This document shows positions 36,444-48,593 of a stretch of 64,000 nucleotides of DNA, piece after piece (the first letter of the stretch is position 1; every line of letters begins with the position of its first letter). Under the pieces are notes generated by a model. The model saw nothing but the letters and a program-made list of their open reading frames with translations, had not been told where the DNA came from and made no database searches. This DNA comes from Caenorhabditis remanei (lineage: Eukaryota; Nematoda; Chromadorea; Rhabditida; Rhabditidae): positions 7,998,001 through 8,062,000 of the forward strand of contig NC_071329.1 in assembly GCF_010183535.1 (NCBI RefSeq), read 5' to 3'. The position numbers and the translations under genes are program-made.

Positions 36444-36548
36444 CAAATATTTACAGACACTGGAATCGAGGAGAATGAGGAAAAAGAGAATGGAGGATTG
36501 ACCCGTTTAGGATGGAATTGACTGGAACTAAATTACATTGGATAATCT

Positions 36549-38061
36549 CTAAACGGCGTCTTTGTGCGGGAGAGCCGGAGCCATTTTATCGAGTTCGTTG
36601 AGGTTTCTCTGCACACTTTTGATTCCAATCGTGATTCGAGTTTTCGGAAATTCGAAATAGGCGATGGCATAGAATATTGAGTTGCAGCCGACTTCGATAA
36701 GTTCTGCCAGAGAGAACAAGTTGTATGCTAAAGGAAATCGTAAGGATGAGAGAGAACAACAACTTTTATCCTACCAAAAGGTGAGCAATGTGCCGTAAAA
36801 TACGGATATGTGATGGGTGTTGAAATAGCACAGAAGTAGCCGACCAAGAAAATCACGCATTTTATACGCCACGTCGTTTCCATCTGAGATAATTTTTTTG
36901 AAACTTTTGGTCAATTCCAACAGAAAACCAAGATGATCACTTACCCTATCATGAACATCTCTGCATCCTCCGAAGTGATGTAGCAGAATATTGAAGAGCA
37001 TGTTGAAATTAAAGCAAATTATCCAGATAGCAAATCCAAGAGCGTGAAGAACAAATCCTCCATTAATATCCACAACAGATACCAAGATCAGACCAAAGGG
37101 CTCCGCCCACAATGTGAGCATGTAGATGTAGTTGATTCTGGAGTACCATTGTGATTTTGGAGCCGAGATGAGGAAAAGACGACGGTAGAGCTGAAAGTTT
37201 GGGTATGTGTTTTTGAGTATAAAGATGCGTGATGTACCGTCAGAAAAGCGAGTCGAGGCGGTAAATGAATGAACATGATCATCATCCAAATGTACTTTTG
37301 AGGTGACCAGATTCCGATGGAATAGGACACAGGAGGGAGCGTTCTGAAAGAAATTAAGATGAGTTATGGTGAATTGGCATTATTAGATGGCTTAACAATT
37401 CTTCTCAGAAATTTTACTTCACTGGTATATCTAGATTTTCCATACTTTTCACTCTTTCATCTTCCAATGTATCATCTAGAAGTCAGTTCCATTTTTTCAG
37501 CTCCTTCTAGCAAACAAGTTTAAATATTTTCTATTCTGATCCCTCCCTGTTGTTCATGTTATTTCAAAGTATCTATCCATCTAGTTACCACAAAAATATA
37601 TTATCAAACATTAAGGTCGATAATATGATACATTATCTTTGCAGCGCTCATTACTGTGACGTCTCGTACAATAATATCTTTCTTTTTGACAAATTTCAAA
37701 TTTCAAAAATCAAGTTCACTCACATGTTCATGTTGGGACACTCTTTACATTCGGTGAAGTTTGAAACTTTTTCAAACTGGAAGACATAGGTGTATGCGAC
37801 AACAAAGTAGCAACCAGCTCCAGGGAGAAGAGCTCCAAGGCAGACGAGCCATCGAACTGAAAATATAAATTTTTACTTTTCTTCTGTTTTTTCTATCGAT
37901 TTGTTGTATATATATCTCAGGGCAAAAAACTCACTTCTGAGCATCCTCTCTACCGTATCCTCAATCGGAGATTTCATCGGCTCTTTCTTCTTCTTCGACT
38001 TCTCAACCATCGACGCCATCGTCATCGTCGTCGTCATTTGAGGGACTACTGTAGCCGTCAT
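36549..38061 (-). CDS. PGAP2-like (Frag1/DRAM/Sfk1 family) membrane protein
   Basis: Six exons (37935-38061, 37724-37856, 37238-37343, 36945-37190, 36775-36883, 36549-36727) give 299 aa. A 40-residue Thr/Met/Lys-rich cytosolic N terminus precedes about six membrane segments. Family-like marks are PPVSYSIGIWSPQKYIW and HLPPRL after the first lumenal loop, and NMLFNILLHH. PGAP2 proteins act in the Golgi on fatty-acid remodelling of GPI anchors; whether this paralogue does so is inferred. The first lumenal loop has two Cys (CKEC). It is the upstream member of a possible three-gene minus-strand cluster. From memory the C. elegans counterpart is Y38F1A.8. Confidence 0.88.
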
Positions 38062-41000
38062 TGCCCCTATCCGTTTCCTCTGCAATTGACCTCTCTTCTG
38101 GCCTTCACTACCTTTAAATACTTTTTATGATCATGCCCTTTTTCTTGTTTCAAATCTTTAGCTCCGCCCACATTTCCGAATGTGGTCAAGGAATAGGCAA
38201 AAGAAAGGGTCAAAACATGGTGACTGAAATGGGAGACAAAATGTAAATAAGGGAAGAAAGAAACAAGAAAACAAGAAGTAATCGAAATGAAATCAAATGA
38301 AAAAAGACATGAACAAAACGAAGAAAATGAGAATAAGAATTAAGAAAAAGAATAGAAGAAAATGAATTGGAACAATAGGAAAGAAGAGAACTAGAAGACA
38401 ATTCGAGAAGTTTTTGAATAAAGTTAATTGGTGTTGAAAGGAACAAAAGTAGTTGTTTTGTAGTTATATAAGTTTGGTTGAGACGCTTCTGTTTTATTCA
38501 ACCTTTACACGTTTTTTGTTTCTTTGACCAGTTGAAAATACGGTGTTCTGGCTATTGTCTCTAGACACGACGGTTCACTAGATGCTCATTTTCAACCAAT
38601 GATCAGGAAAAAAAATCCTAAAAACGTATTTCCGGAAATCTCGATGTTCAATGTCTCCGTACAAAACTGGGCATTACGTCAATCCAAAGTTAATATCTGA
38701 AGATCTAAGATATAGACAGATCACCTGTTTTGGATTTAGTTTAGAAACCGCTCAACGTCATCCGACATCGCCTAATAAAAACAGTTTGGTTAGGCCAACT
38801 TCAGTAACTTCTTTCAATGAATAACAAAATAATTAGTAAGATGTCAAAAGGAATCTGGAAATGGAGGGGTAGATCCATGTGTCAACGAATGCTTCCAACA
38901 AGAAGGTCACAGATTTTCCGAATTCAGCAAAAATGTGTAGGGCACAAAGGAGTGAATACTGTGGTGAAGTGTAGGTCACAAAAAATGACTAAAACTTGAC
39001 TAAAAGTGGGGAAGAGGTCGAGATAAAATCAGAAGGTTTCAGATTACACAAAATGGAAGAGGAGGTGTTCGAGAGGCTTGAAACTTAGAGTCTCCAGCTG
39101 AAAGTGACACCGAAACGAGGTTTTACTGAAAGTATTACAACTTTTCAGAAATTTACAAGCGAATGGTTTGGGCGTTAAAGTTGAGAAAAGGGTTTCAACT
39201 TAATAATTATCAAAGTTTTGCCACGCTGAAAAACGTAATCTATTAAAATCATGTCTCTGACCTTCTAATCCCTCCTAATCCATCAATTTCATCCTGCAAA
39301 ACTGTACAAATTCTCTCTTCTATTCACCTACAAAAACTACACAAAAATCAGGATCGAAAGATCTGCCATTCCATCAGTTTCCTCACTGATCTCTCTCTTT
39401 CAATCCCTCATATCAATGCCATAAACATTCAACCTAATCCATAGAAACAACACAAACTCAAAAAGAGAAAGAGAGAAGTCGAAACGGGTTTCAGACTTTT
39501 GAATTTCCTATGATGAATCGAGAATTAAGAATCGAACGACGACGAGAGAAGAGGGAAAAGGGAGGTGGAATCATTACAGCCGCTACACGACATCTCCTAC
39601 TTTTGTTCGTCTTTTTCTGTATGCAACCACCTTGAAGTTTTGTCAAGAATCTGGTTTCGGAGAGGTCACGACCATGAAGAAGAAGTAGTGATGAAGCAGT
39701 CAAGAAGCTAACTGGATTTCACTCACTACCATTCTTATTTTGTATTTCAGAATGAATACGGCGGCCATCAATTTCTCTTTTTTTCGTTCTGCAATCATCT
39801 CCCCTTATCATTATCAATGATCACGAATGATGATGTTATATTATCGGGAAAAGAGAAAAAAGAGAAGACGTTGTCGCACTTTCTACAGAATTTTCCTCGT
39901 TTATCACACCTGGAGGTGATGAATTTTGGAAAGTGTATTCAAGATCAAAGCACCTAACAAAGAAAGTACAAGGGAAGTTTGATGAATTGGATCGGAAATT
40001 CAAAATTTATGGCTAAGAATGCAGGCCTTTAGTCTCAAAGCATCCTAGTAAATATTGAAATGAACTGTTAGTCTCCGTACGAAATCAAATCTAACTGACT
40101 TCACAATGTCTCTGTCAACAAATTAATACGCCAAAACCGTAAAAAATCTTGGGAGCCATCAAAATGAGAACCTCATAAAAGTAGGTCATACCACTTTGTC
40201 CCAGTGACGTCGAAAGAAACACGTCACATCAAAACACATTGTCTTCCCAGATCTTCAGACGATCGTTTCATGTGACGAGACGAGGAAAAATGATCTTGTA
40301 AATTGGGCGAAGACCGTTAACAGTTTTTGACGTAGTTTAGTAGTTCGAGAATGAGAAAAAATATGTAGGCGTTACAAAGTTGAATAAGAGAGATTCTTCA
40401 AGTGGACGATGAAAGATGAAGAACCTTTTTTGAGATTTCCGGTGGTAGAAACGGTTTGTGAATGAAGGGGTATAAGAGAGAGCTGAGACAGTTTCTGAAG
40501 GTTAACAGAGGAAAATGGGTCAAGAAGTGTGTCTAGTCTGAACCTGAACCGTAGAATGATACCGAACTTGACTTCTTCTGATCACTAGATTTCGAAAGGT
40601 ATGATTTGTGCGTTTCATTGATTGAATGCAAAATGCTTTCGATACAAAATTTTGTGACTGTATAAAAAAGAGAAATGCATTGCTCTTATCAATAGAAAAA
40701 CCACCAAATAGCGGAAGAGAAGAAAGTGATAAAATAATTTATGACAGGGAGAGAAATGAGAGTTTCGGAAAAAGAAGAAGCAATGGGAGAATGACAGTTA
40801 CAGAGGGAATTCATATGATATTGTCCTTTCCGGTCATGCTCTAGAATAAAATGACTTTTTGAGATCAAGAGGTGATTCTATTAGAGAGATTTCAAATTGA
40901 CAGAATTTGGTAAAGGTTTCTATAAACCGAGAAGGATATTGATGAAGAAATGAGATTTCAAAACATGTAACTCGTTTTCGAAACAACGAAATATTTTCTT

Positions 41001-42892
41001 GCCTAAAAAGTCACACTCCTTGACAAGTTGGATCTAAACTGTTAGACCTTCCTTTGACAAAACCTATATCAAGTTTCAAGAAAGCCACGCCCCCTTCCCC
41101 TCCAAATAGTGAAAGTTGTAACAGAACCCCCATCTGTGAACCATCTCTTTCAGTTTCTCCTGAAATGGTTCGATTTTGAAAAAGGAGTGGGTCGGACGGG
41201 GGATATACGAATCTTCTTGGCGTGGCAGACAAGATTTGCGCGAAACAGTCATAAATCAAAAAGGAATTGAGATTTAGGAATATGTGAGAGTAACAGAGAC
41301 GCAGAGATGGAGAGAGAACGGTTTCGGTTTCGATGGAAATCAGCAGTTGTCCACACCTCCTTACCGGAGAAACGACTACTTTTTGTTTCTTGCTTGATTC
41401 TTCGTTTGATATCTTTTAGTTTTACGGATGAGAGAGAGACAGAGAGAAAAGGAATAGTTTAATAGGCAGGTTTATGATCCTACGGCAGATACAAAAAACT
41501 AAAACAGCAACATCCCAGACATATCATAAAGTGGATTGTGTTCTCCGGAAGTGTTATTCAGATGGTAGATAGTTGGACATTGTAATCGTAGTCAGCCTAG
41601 AATTTAGTATAAATGGATATCGGACTCTAGGATGTTTGGTCTCAGGATATCTCTCCACCGAATCTAGATCATAATGAATTACTCTTTATTTCAGTCTTCT
41701 TCTGCAAAAAATAACGAGGTGCGAGACTATCCTTTGAGACTGTTACTGAACTTTGTGAAATGTGCAAGAGGATTATCAAAACGATGCAGAACTATTGGTA
41801 AACTTTCATAGTTTGAACTTGTGTACTTTTCTAAATTGAAGTGAACCTACAGTACTGGCATAAAGAATGCGACACTTCCAGTTTTTAGTCGAAAACTGTC
41901 GAATTTGGGAGTGTGGGATGGGCTCACTGATGGTATCACAGTATCGATTGTTTAAGAAGTGTATAGATCACAAGTGGAGCTTCATTTCTGTAGTTGACAA
42001 CTTTTTCGTACGGGCCCATCCTAAGAAGTTATCAATCGTCCATGTAATTTCTTGTAATGTTTTGCTTTTTCAGTGCTAAACGGAGAGATTTTTGAGCTTT
42101 TTACATTGACTGCCTGTACCTTCTTAGAATGTGCTCATACAAAAAAGTAGTCAACTACATAAATGAAGCTCTACTTGTGATCTATACATTCTATTAACAA
42201 TCAATATTGTGAGACTATCAGTTAGGCTCTCTCACACTCACCAAGTTGATCATTTTCAACTAAAACTGCAAGTGTCACATTCTTTATGGGTACTGTATAT
42301 ACACAATGTTTTACAGGCAGTTATCAAATAACAAATATGATAATCTCACTTTCAGTATTGAATTCTTATCTCCGGGCAGAGCAAATAGAAGGAAGTACGA
42401 AAGATCAGAGTGTGTTTCAGCTTTGCTGAAAGCGTTTTTCTTTTACAGGGAATTTCGGTAGAGCGCGTTTGCGAGACTTTTGTTTTATATTTACTTTGAG
42501 ATACTTTCTTTCTGAACGATCAGTTTTATCTACTGTAAACTTTAAACCATATCAGTTGTCTGCTACATTCCCTTCTCGGTTTTCCGATCAACATCCTACT
42601 ATATAATTTACTATTATTCTGCACAGTCACATGTACGTATCCTCCTGTTTTCTCTACATAGTACCCCGATCCCATTGATACTATTCTTTGTTTTTACGAA
42701 CTCTGCTCCTCAAAAGAATCCTCTTCGTTTTTCTTTATTTCGGTCTCCCTGATCACATGATGACCACGTTGTTTCTTCTGCGAGTGATACCAGATGGAAA
42801 CGATTTCTGTTCATAAAAGGAAAATGGTTTTTATCAGTTGAAGGGAAAAAAAAGAGAGAAGAGATTCTAGAATTAGACGAGTCGATTTCTTT
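38062..42892. other. Intergenic, 4.8 kb
   Basis: No gene is recognised. It contains a 450-bp palindromic element (41848-42297) and a GAGACGCAGAGA motif (41296-41307). Short ORFs have no splice or family support. Confidence 0.5.
41848..42297. mobile_element. 450-bp palindromic foldback element
   Basis: The left arm (about 41848-42010) and the right arm (about 42140-42297) are imperfect reverse complements over roughly 155 bp. Termini are TACAGTAC...GTACTGTA, with shared blocks such as CATAAAGAATG and GATCACAAGT. There is no transposase coding. This fits a non-autonomous DNA transposon; a TA target site is possible. Confidence 0.75.
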
Positions 42893-43938
42893 TCAATCAA
42901 GAGTTTTGAAGACCTCTTTTCCAGTGCATTTGTAGATGTATTGTTGCTCGACAGAGTGAGATCCATGGGTGTTTGTAGCAGTCACTTTGTATACTCCTTG
43001 GTCATCTTGAGTTGGGTTCTGAAAACTTAATGATGACTGATTTGAAAGATTTGTGTTTTGGTTTAAACTTCTGAACTGTTAGTACGGTGCCAAGAAGCGG
43101 CACGGTGTCGGCACTGTTGCGCCTGTGTTATACCTGTGTTATAAATCTAGGCGCCATTTTTGAAGGGTTTTTAGACGACGTCTCGGCGCCAAGGTTCCAC
43201 TATCTTCAGTTCAACTATAATCTATATGTTTGATAGGGAAGAAATAAAGAAGACAACGTGAGTTTTGGAAAGCGTAAAAACTAACTTCTGGAAAAAAGGA
43301 GTTTGGACTTATAGAACCTTTGGGTAGGAGTCTAAAACTTAAAGCCACAGTGAACATTTAAATAAATTTTCCGCAATAAGGGACTCTATCGTCATTTTAA
43401 AACAAAGGATTAGAGTGATTCTATCTGAGAATCTTCTAAAACAATCTCTTATTATAGTTTTCTATTAAGTTTTCATCTCCAATTTTCGATTTCATCTCGA
43501 CCCTCCCTCCGTTCCTATCTCTCTCAATGTTCTCCGTATCTTATAAAATTCAAACATGATTTTTCTTCTCGTTCATCTCGATAAATGTAATCTTCACCTA
43601 TTGTCTACTACACCAATCAAACAGTATTACAATATAGTTTTTCCCTCGAAAATCGCTAACCTTGATGTGCAGTGTAACCGTAAACTTTCCGACCATCTTC
43701 TTAATCTTTGAAACGTAACGATCGCCAGTCAGCTCTTTGTCTTTCAAAAACCTGAAAAATTCATGAGAGAATCTGGTTTTTTAGTTCTATTAATAAGGTC
43801 TAGGCCACTATCTGTAACCGATATTTACCATTTGATTGTTGGCTGTGGATTAGCATTACAAATGCATTCAAATAGAACAGAACCATCTGGAGAGATGATC
43901 AAAGATGGAGCTTTCTCGAAGAATGGAGCAAGAACCAT
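42893..43938 (-). CDS. oig-2: Single Ig-domain protein
   Basis: Three exons (43829-43938, 43661-43751, 42893-43018) give 108 aa, essentially one I-set Ig domain: FECICNAN (Cys of strand B), then the W of IKW, and DQGVYKVTATNTHGSH (the D-x-G-x-Y signature of strand F, with Val/Thr where a Cys usually follows). A later YKCTG Cys is near the C terminus. The chosen ATG (43936-43938) lies just after a strong TTTTTCAG acceptor, which suits trans-splicing and gives no signal peptide. A longer frame upstream has a hydrophobic stretch but no ATG in frame, so a secreted isoform from an unseen exon is possible. The symbol is from memory of Y38F1A.9 and synteny. Confidence 0.75.
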
Positions 43939-44513
43939 TTTGCATTCGAAGACTGAAAAAGAAAGAAGTAATGTAAAGATAATGAAAAGAACATATGTAA
44001 GAATGAAGGATCTGAGAGGGAGCTTCTCAAAGATCAATGCATCAATAACAGGTGACGGAAATAGAAGAAGAGAAGAGAGACGGAGAGAAAAAGAAACGAG
44101 TAGGCGGAGAGATGAAAGAGCACCTTGGATTCGGATGGAATGAGGAGAAACAACAAGTTTAATAATGGGAAAATCCGGCAGAAAAAAATCAAATTTATGC
44201 GGTGATTATTGCGGTTTGCGAATTCGGCAAAGAACGGGTGTTCCGAGAAAAATCTATAATGTCAACGAATCTGCTTGAATTCTTAAAACTCATTTAATTG
44301 GTTCTAATTAATTCACGCCAGTGATATAGTAGTTGCAAAACGGCACAGCTCCAAGAAATCTGAAATAAGAGAAACCAAAAATGGGCGGGGCATATTGTTT
44401 CGACGTGTAATGTATTTCTTTTCTAATTATTTTTTTTCTAAACTCATTTTTTCTTCTCCTGATTCCCCCTTTTTAAGTTATTGCAAACTTTTCTGAGCGG
44501 AATTAGTATCGAA
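43939..44513. promoter_or_regulatory. Divergent promoter region
   Basis: This 575-bp gap lies between the minus-strand Ig gene and the plus-strand acidic-protein gene. It includes a probable SL acceptor for the Ig gene at 43953-43959. No other named site is clear. Confidence 0.4.
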
Positions 44514-45222
44514 ATGGGAGACGCAAATTCAGCGGATTTGAAGACACTCGAAAATGGATCCAACTCGTCGTCGATTGATAATGTTGAGAGAAAAATGGTA
44601 AGACTGATTTCTGACGCAATGAGGAGAAACACTAGTCATTCCAGATTTTGCTGAAAATAGCGGAAAACGAAAAGTCTCGCTTTGATGACGTCATCACTGG
44701 CGCGGAATCAGAGAATGGATGGGAGGATTGTTGGAAGGAGACGGAGGATAGTGTGACACAATCAATTGATGAATTGGATAGAAGTATTCCAGAGGAATGG
44801 ATTGATGAGCATCCCAAGACTATTGCTCCGTCTCCAGGAGTCTATAGCATTGAGAAACCACTTCAATCGGCTCCACACAGCTACTATGAACTGATGGATC
44901 TGAATGTGGAGAATATTGACAACACTGTTCGTATGGCACGTGTTCCGTCTCAATATCAATTGGATGCTCTTTCCGAAATGTTCATTTTTGATGTCCCACA
45001 ACATTATACGTTAGTTTTCTTTTCTGATTTTCTAGGATTTAAGATCAACGAATGTCCATTATGATAATTCTTATTTATTCCAGAATGAGGAAGGCGTCTG
45101 CCAACTGCCAACCACTTCCAACCAACATCGTCTCAGCTGATCAAGAAGATCGTCCAGATGTGAATGACTGGACAACTCCGTACTTTGTGAACTCTGAATA
45201 TGTCTCCGAATTGCTCATGTAG
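44514..45222 (+). CDS. Unrecognised acidic protein, three exons
   Basis: Exons 44514-44597, 44645-45009 and 45084-45222 join in frame to give 195 aa. The protein is acidic and Ser-rich at the N terminus. The middle has Trp-containing strings (GWEDCWKE, PEEWIDEHP), then a helix-like part around DLNVENIDNTVRMARVPSQYQLDALSEMF. There is no membrane segment, signal peptide or known catalytic motif. Introns of 47 and 74 nt are typical. It is tail-to-tail with the Skp1-like gene. Function unknown; the coherence of frame and splicing makes the gene itself likely. Confidence 0.75.
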
Positions 45223-45565
45223 AAAAACTCAACTGACTGTCTCGTTTTCGATAAAATTTGATTTCTTGGCTTGGTTTTTTTCAGTTTATTGAAATCAGAT
45301 GGCTATTTATTATTTGGTGGGGAATCAGTACAGGTTGGAAGAAGACTGATCGGTTGAAAAAGTATCACAACAATATGATGAAGAAAGAGTTAATCAATGT
45401 TTGGTGGCAAATAAATTTATTGAAAACATTTCTTCAAATCAGAAATTTACCAAATCATGGCATGAGCCAGATCTGAATTTTCAATGACTGGATGCAGTTC
45501 TGATTTGACGAAGTGTATTTGAGGAAAAGAAGGCATTTAAAAATTTAAGAAATTATTTATAACAT
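45223..45565. other. Convergent 3' region
   Basis: This holds the 3' UTRs of two convergent genes, with an AATAAA at 45410-45415 for the plus-strand gene. The ORF at 45258-45476 is probably UTR. Confidence 0.5.
45410..45415 (+). terminator. Poly(A) signal
   Basis: AATAAA about 190 nt after the stop of the acidic-protein gene. Confidence 0.55.
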
Positions 45566-46033
45566 TTATTTTCTTCTGTACTTGACCACGATCTTCGGTT
45601 TGTTTGGTCCTCCGTTCGATCCACTTGTCCCGGGGATTTCCAAACACGATTGGATCAATCCAGGTGTCATTGACTCCACTCTTCTCATCATTTCGTATTT
45701 TGTCTCGTGGATAATACTTGGAATTATCAATTCATCAGCTGCCGAAATGAATCCATTCAATTCGTTCTTTGTTAGAATTTTCAGAAAATCGGCGCACCAT
45801 CTTGAAGTGTTCGGGCAGTCAACACGAGAAAAGTAACACCATTTGACAACCAATTGCATTATTTCTCCGTTGACATTCGGAATTTGAATTGGTTGGAGAA
45901 GAAGATGCGGATGACGATCTTCCAAATCATCGACTTGTTCACTGAGTGTTATTGATTGACTGATATCTTCCGAGTTCATTTCGAACACTTGTTTGTCAGA
46001 TGTCTCCACTTTGTAGACTTTTTCAGAGTTCAT
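45566..46033 (-). CDS. Divergent Skp1-related (SKR) protein
   Basis: A single exon of 155 aa. The Skp1 POZ fold is evident: an N-terminal strand pattern DKQVFEMNSEDISQSITL, the IPNVNGEIMQLVVKWC core (compare PLPNVNAAILKKVIQWC in Skp1) and the FISAADELIIPSI helix. Skp1 bridges cullin-1 to F-box proteins in SCF ligases. Here the C-terminal F-box-binding part is altered: the usual K-T-P-E-E-I-R and WC-x-x-K elements are absent, replaced by a Gly/Ser/Pro stretch and a basic end (KYRRK). It may have reduced or altered F-box binding (inference). An acceptor-like TTTTCAG lies just upstream (46050-46056). Caenorhabditis genomes carry many rapidly evolving skr genes; I cannot assign the paralogue. Confidence 0.85.
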   Translation of the reverse strand: MNSEKVYKVETSDKQVFEMNSEDISQSITLSEQVDDLEDRHPHLLLQPIQIPNVNGEIMQLVVKWCYFSRVDCPNTSRWCADFLKILTKNELNGFISAADELIIPSIIHETKYEMMRRVESMTPGLIQSCLEIPGTSGSNGGPNKPKIVVKYRRK

Positions 46034-47490
46034 AATACACTCGAAACAGCTGAAAATTTGGAAACTTATTGAAAATTAAATTTTTGGAAGACAAATATAA
46101 TTGTTAGTATTGAAAAGAGGTCCGATAATAAGCAGCTGGACATTTGGAAGAGGGAAAAATCTTTGATTTCAAGCTTTTACAACAAATTTCGAAATAGATC
46201 AAAACACATTCAGACATCAGAGTTAGAAACTCTGAAAAATCTGAAGTATTTCGATAGACAAGAGGAAAAAAGAAGAAGAAAAAGAAATTAGAGGTAACGA
46301 AGAGCCAGACGAGACACCAGTTGCTGTGGTAACCGAAAAAATGAGTAGATGGTTGAAAAAGAAGAAATATATAAGAGTGTGGGTGATAATTATTACTCGC
46401 TTATTTCCTTTTTCCCTCGGGTTGATGTTGATAGAAAAGTTTTGTGAAAAAGGAGAAAGAGTTGAAAGAAAGAAAAAGAAGAAAGAGGTATATCAGATGG
46501 GAATTTATACGTGAGAAAGGAATTTGTGAGAGAAAGACTCAGAGAGACAACAATTGAGGATACACTCCTTCTGAAACTACAACCACAAATCAGAAGTTTC
46601 GTAAACAAACAGCTGGAATCAAATACCAAATTTCTTCTATTGTGATTTCCGAAATTGTGGAACTGAAAATGAAAACTCGGAATGCTTTCGGTAATTAACA
46701 CGTCAAAAATTTTAATGTTGAATATGATTTATATATGTATCGTCTATGTTGATGCCTCGTTTAGTGATATCCCACGTATTTCGAAGTCCAAGAAACCGAA
46801 AAAAGTCATGAGAATCGGAGAATGAACACTGGGAGAATAGAAGGTTCTCAGGTTTTCATGATGCGAAACTTTATAAATTCAGGATACTTCAAAATTCTAG
46901 TTTTGTCAAAAGCGATGTAAGATTTCAATCAAAATGCGAGAGATTCACAAAATGAGCTCTTTCGAGATTCCACAAACTCTTAAACTAGTATTTCGGAGTA
47001 AAAGAAATTCTTGTCCGAAATAAAACAAGTACTAAAAATTGAGAAATTGCTTGAGTGTGGGCTCATTTTGGAATAATAACTTGGCTTTTATGAACATTAT
47101 CCTCGATTTATTGCATAATTGGAATCTGAATAGCTACAATTTTTTTTGCCCAACGTTATCGAGGTTTTTGAATAAAACCACATTCTGTATATTCACGACT
47201 TCAGATTATTCAACAAATGAGTCAAATCTGAAAACTATAACTAACAAATGGTATATTCAATAGCCTTATCCAGTCACTAGTTGAGTTGCAACTAGTACGA
47301 AAAGTTGTGCCACGAAAATGTTTCCACATCGAAATTCACTTCTCCATAAATCATTCCTTTTATGTCTTTCAACTTCACAATCCTTGACGACGACTCGAAA
47401 CTCCAAAAAAAGAAATCAAAGCACAAAAAAAAGTTTATTTAATTAAAAAGTAATGTGTTGAGTATCTCCAATTAATTCCAATCAATTAAA
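46034..47490. other. Intergenic, 1.5 kb
   Basis: It holds the presumed skr promoter and the KCTD-like 3' UTR (AATAAA on the minus strand at 47434-47439). Nothing else is recognised. Confidence 0.5.
47434..47439 (-). terminator. Poly(A) signal of the KCTD-like gene
   Basis: AATAAA on the minus strand about 52 nt after the TGA at 47491-47493. Confidence 0.6.
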
Positions 47491-48593
47491 TCACTGATGT
47501 TGCATTCCTGGAAGTTTGATAAGTGCAGATCTTGGAAGATGAATTTGTTGTCCATTATCCCACGAGACGATGCAACAATTCTCACCCATCAACTGCAATT
47601 CATTCCCTCTTTTTTACTTTTCGATCCGATCTTTCCTCTTTCTTTCCAAACTAATCTCATTCTCTATTCAAGTCACCAATCAAATATTTATTGCCGTTTC
47701 CCCTCTCTTTTTTTTATGTTTTGACCAATATCACCCTTCTCTCTCTCAACTAAATCTATCCGACGTCACAAACATAATCCTCTTTTTGATAATACCTGTG
47801 TGACTTCTCCAGTCATATTGTACATATGATGTCTCATTGGTTCCCATGCTGTATAGTTGATATCGAATAGATACGAACATTTCGGATCCTGGAATTCCTC
47901 ACAAGCAATGCAACGGGCCAGCGTGTGGTTGTTTCTGGAGTTATCAAAATGCGTTAGAGGCGAACCAGCTGGTTTCAAACTCTCACCTATCATAAATAAA
48001 TGGAAGAGACAACGAATCGTCAACCATATAACGGACAAACGGACGCCAGTAAATTTCGATTGCATCCCGTTTCCATTGAACAATATCTGCCACGTCGACG
48101 TTCATTGGAAGGCAGAGTTCGGCAAGGAATGGCATGTTGTAGAACTGAAATATGGGGAGGGTTGAATCATAAATAGATCTGAAAACTCACATGAGCCTCT
48201 CTTTTCAACTCTTCACATGCTTCTGTGTCGGCTGGTACCACAAAATGATCACCGTCTCGAAGGTAATTCAGAACTTTTCCGAAATGCTTTGGGTCTCGAT
48301 CAATGAAAATCTCATCACCAGTCTTCCAACGATCACTGACCATCACTGCTAGCACCTGGAAATCCAATTAGGCCTGAATTCTCGAATTACTACCGTAACC
48401 TACCGTATCTGGAATTCTTGTCAACGTAGCTACCGTAGTCTCGAACTTTTTTCCCCCGACATTCAACATAACTCTCTCGCTGAGATTACTTCCTCCTTCC
48501 TGGGAAAAACTCATCTGAAAAACAGAAATGAAAAACTCGTTTCGAAAAATGTATGAATAAAAAATAGCTCACCGAATTCTGAGACTTCTCCAT
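47491..48593 (-). CDS. KCTD-like BTB (potassium-channel T1 type) protein
   Basis: Six exons (48573-48593, 48404-48514, 48191-48355, 47987-48144, 47796-47934, 47491-47592) in good phase give 231 aa. The T1/BTB domain spans about residues 22-110, with hallmark strings VMLNVGGKKFETT, TLTRIPDT, IFIDRDPKHFGKVLNYLRDG and a following helix ending in EAHFYNMPFL. KCTD proteins are commonly cullin-3 adaptors. After the BTB is a C-terminal domain with four Cys and Trp residues (RCIACEEF, NYTAWEPMRHH, NCCIVSWDNG) not typical of the best-known KCTDs. There is no channel TM region, so it is not a Kv subunit. The 7-residue first exon is short, and an alternative start at the M of exon 2 is possible. Confidence 0.88.

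Noticed and set aside
43829..44037. Signal peptide for the one-Ig protein
   Set aside because: The hydrophobic stretch upstream has no in-frame ATG and is crossed by a strong TTTTTCAG acceptor, so it is probably not translated in the main form.
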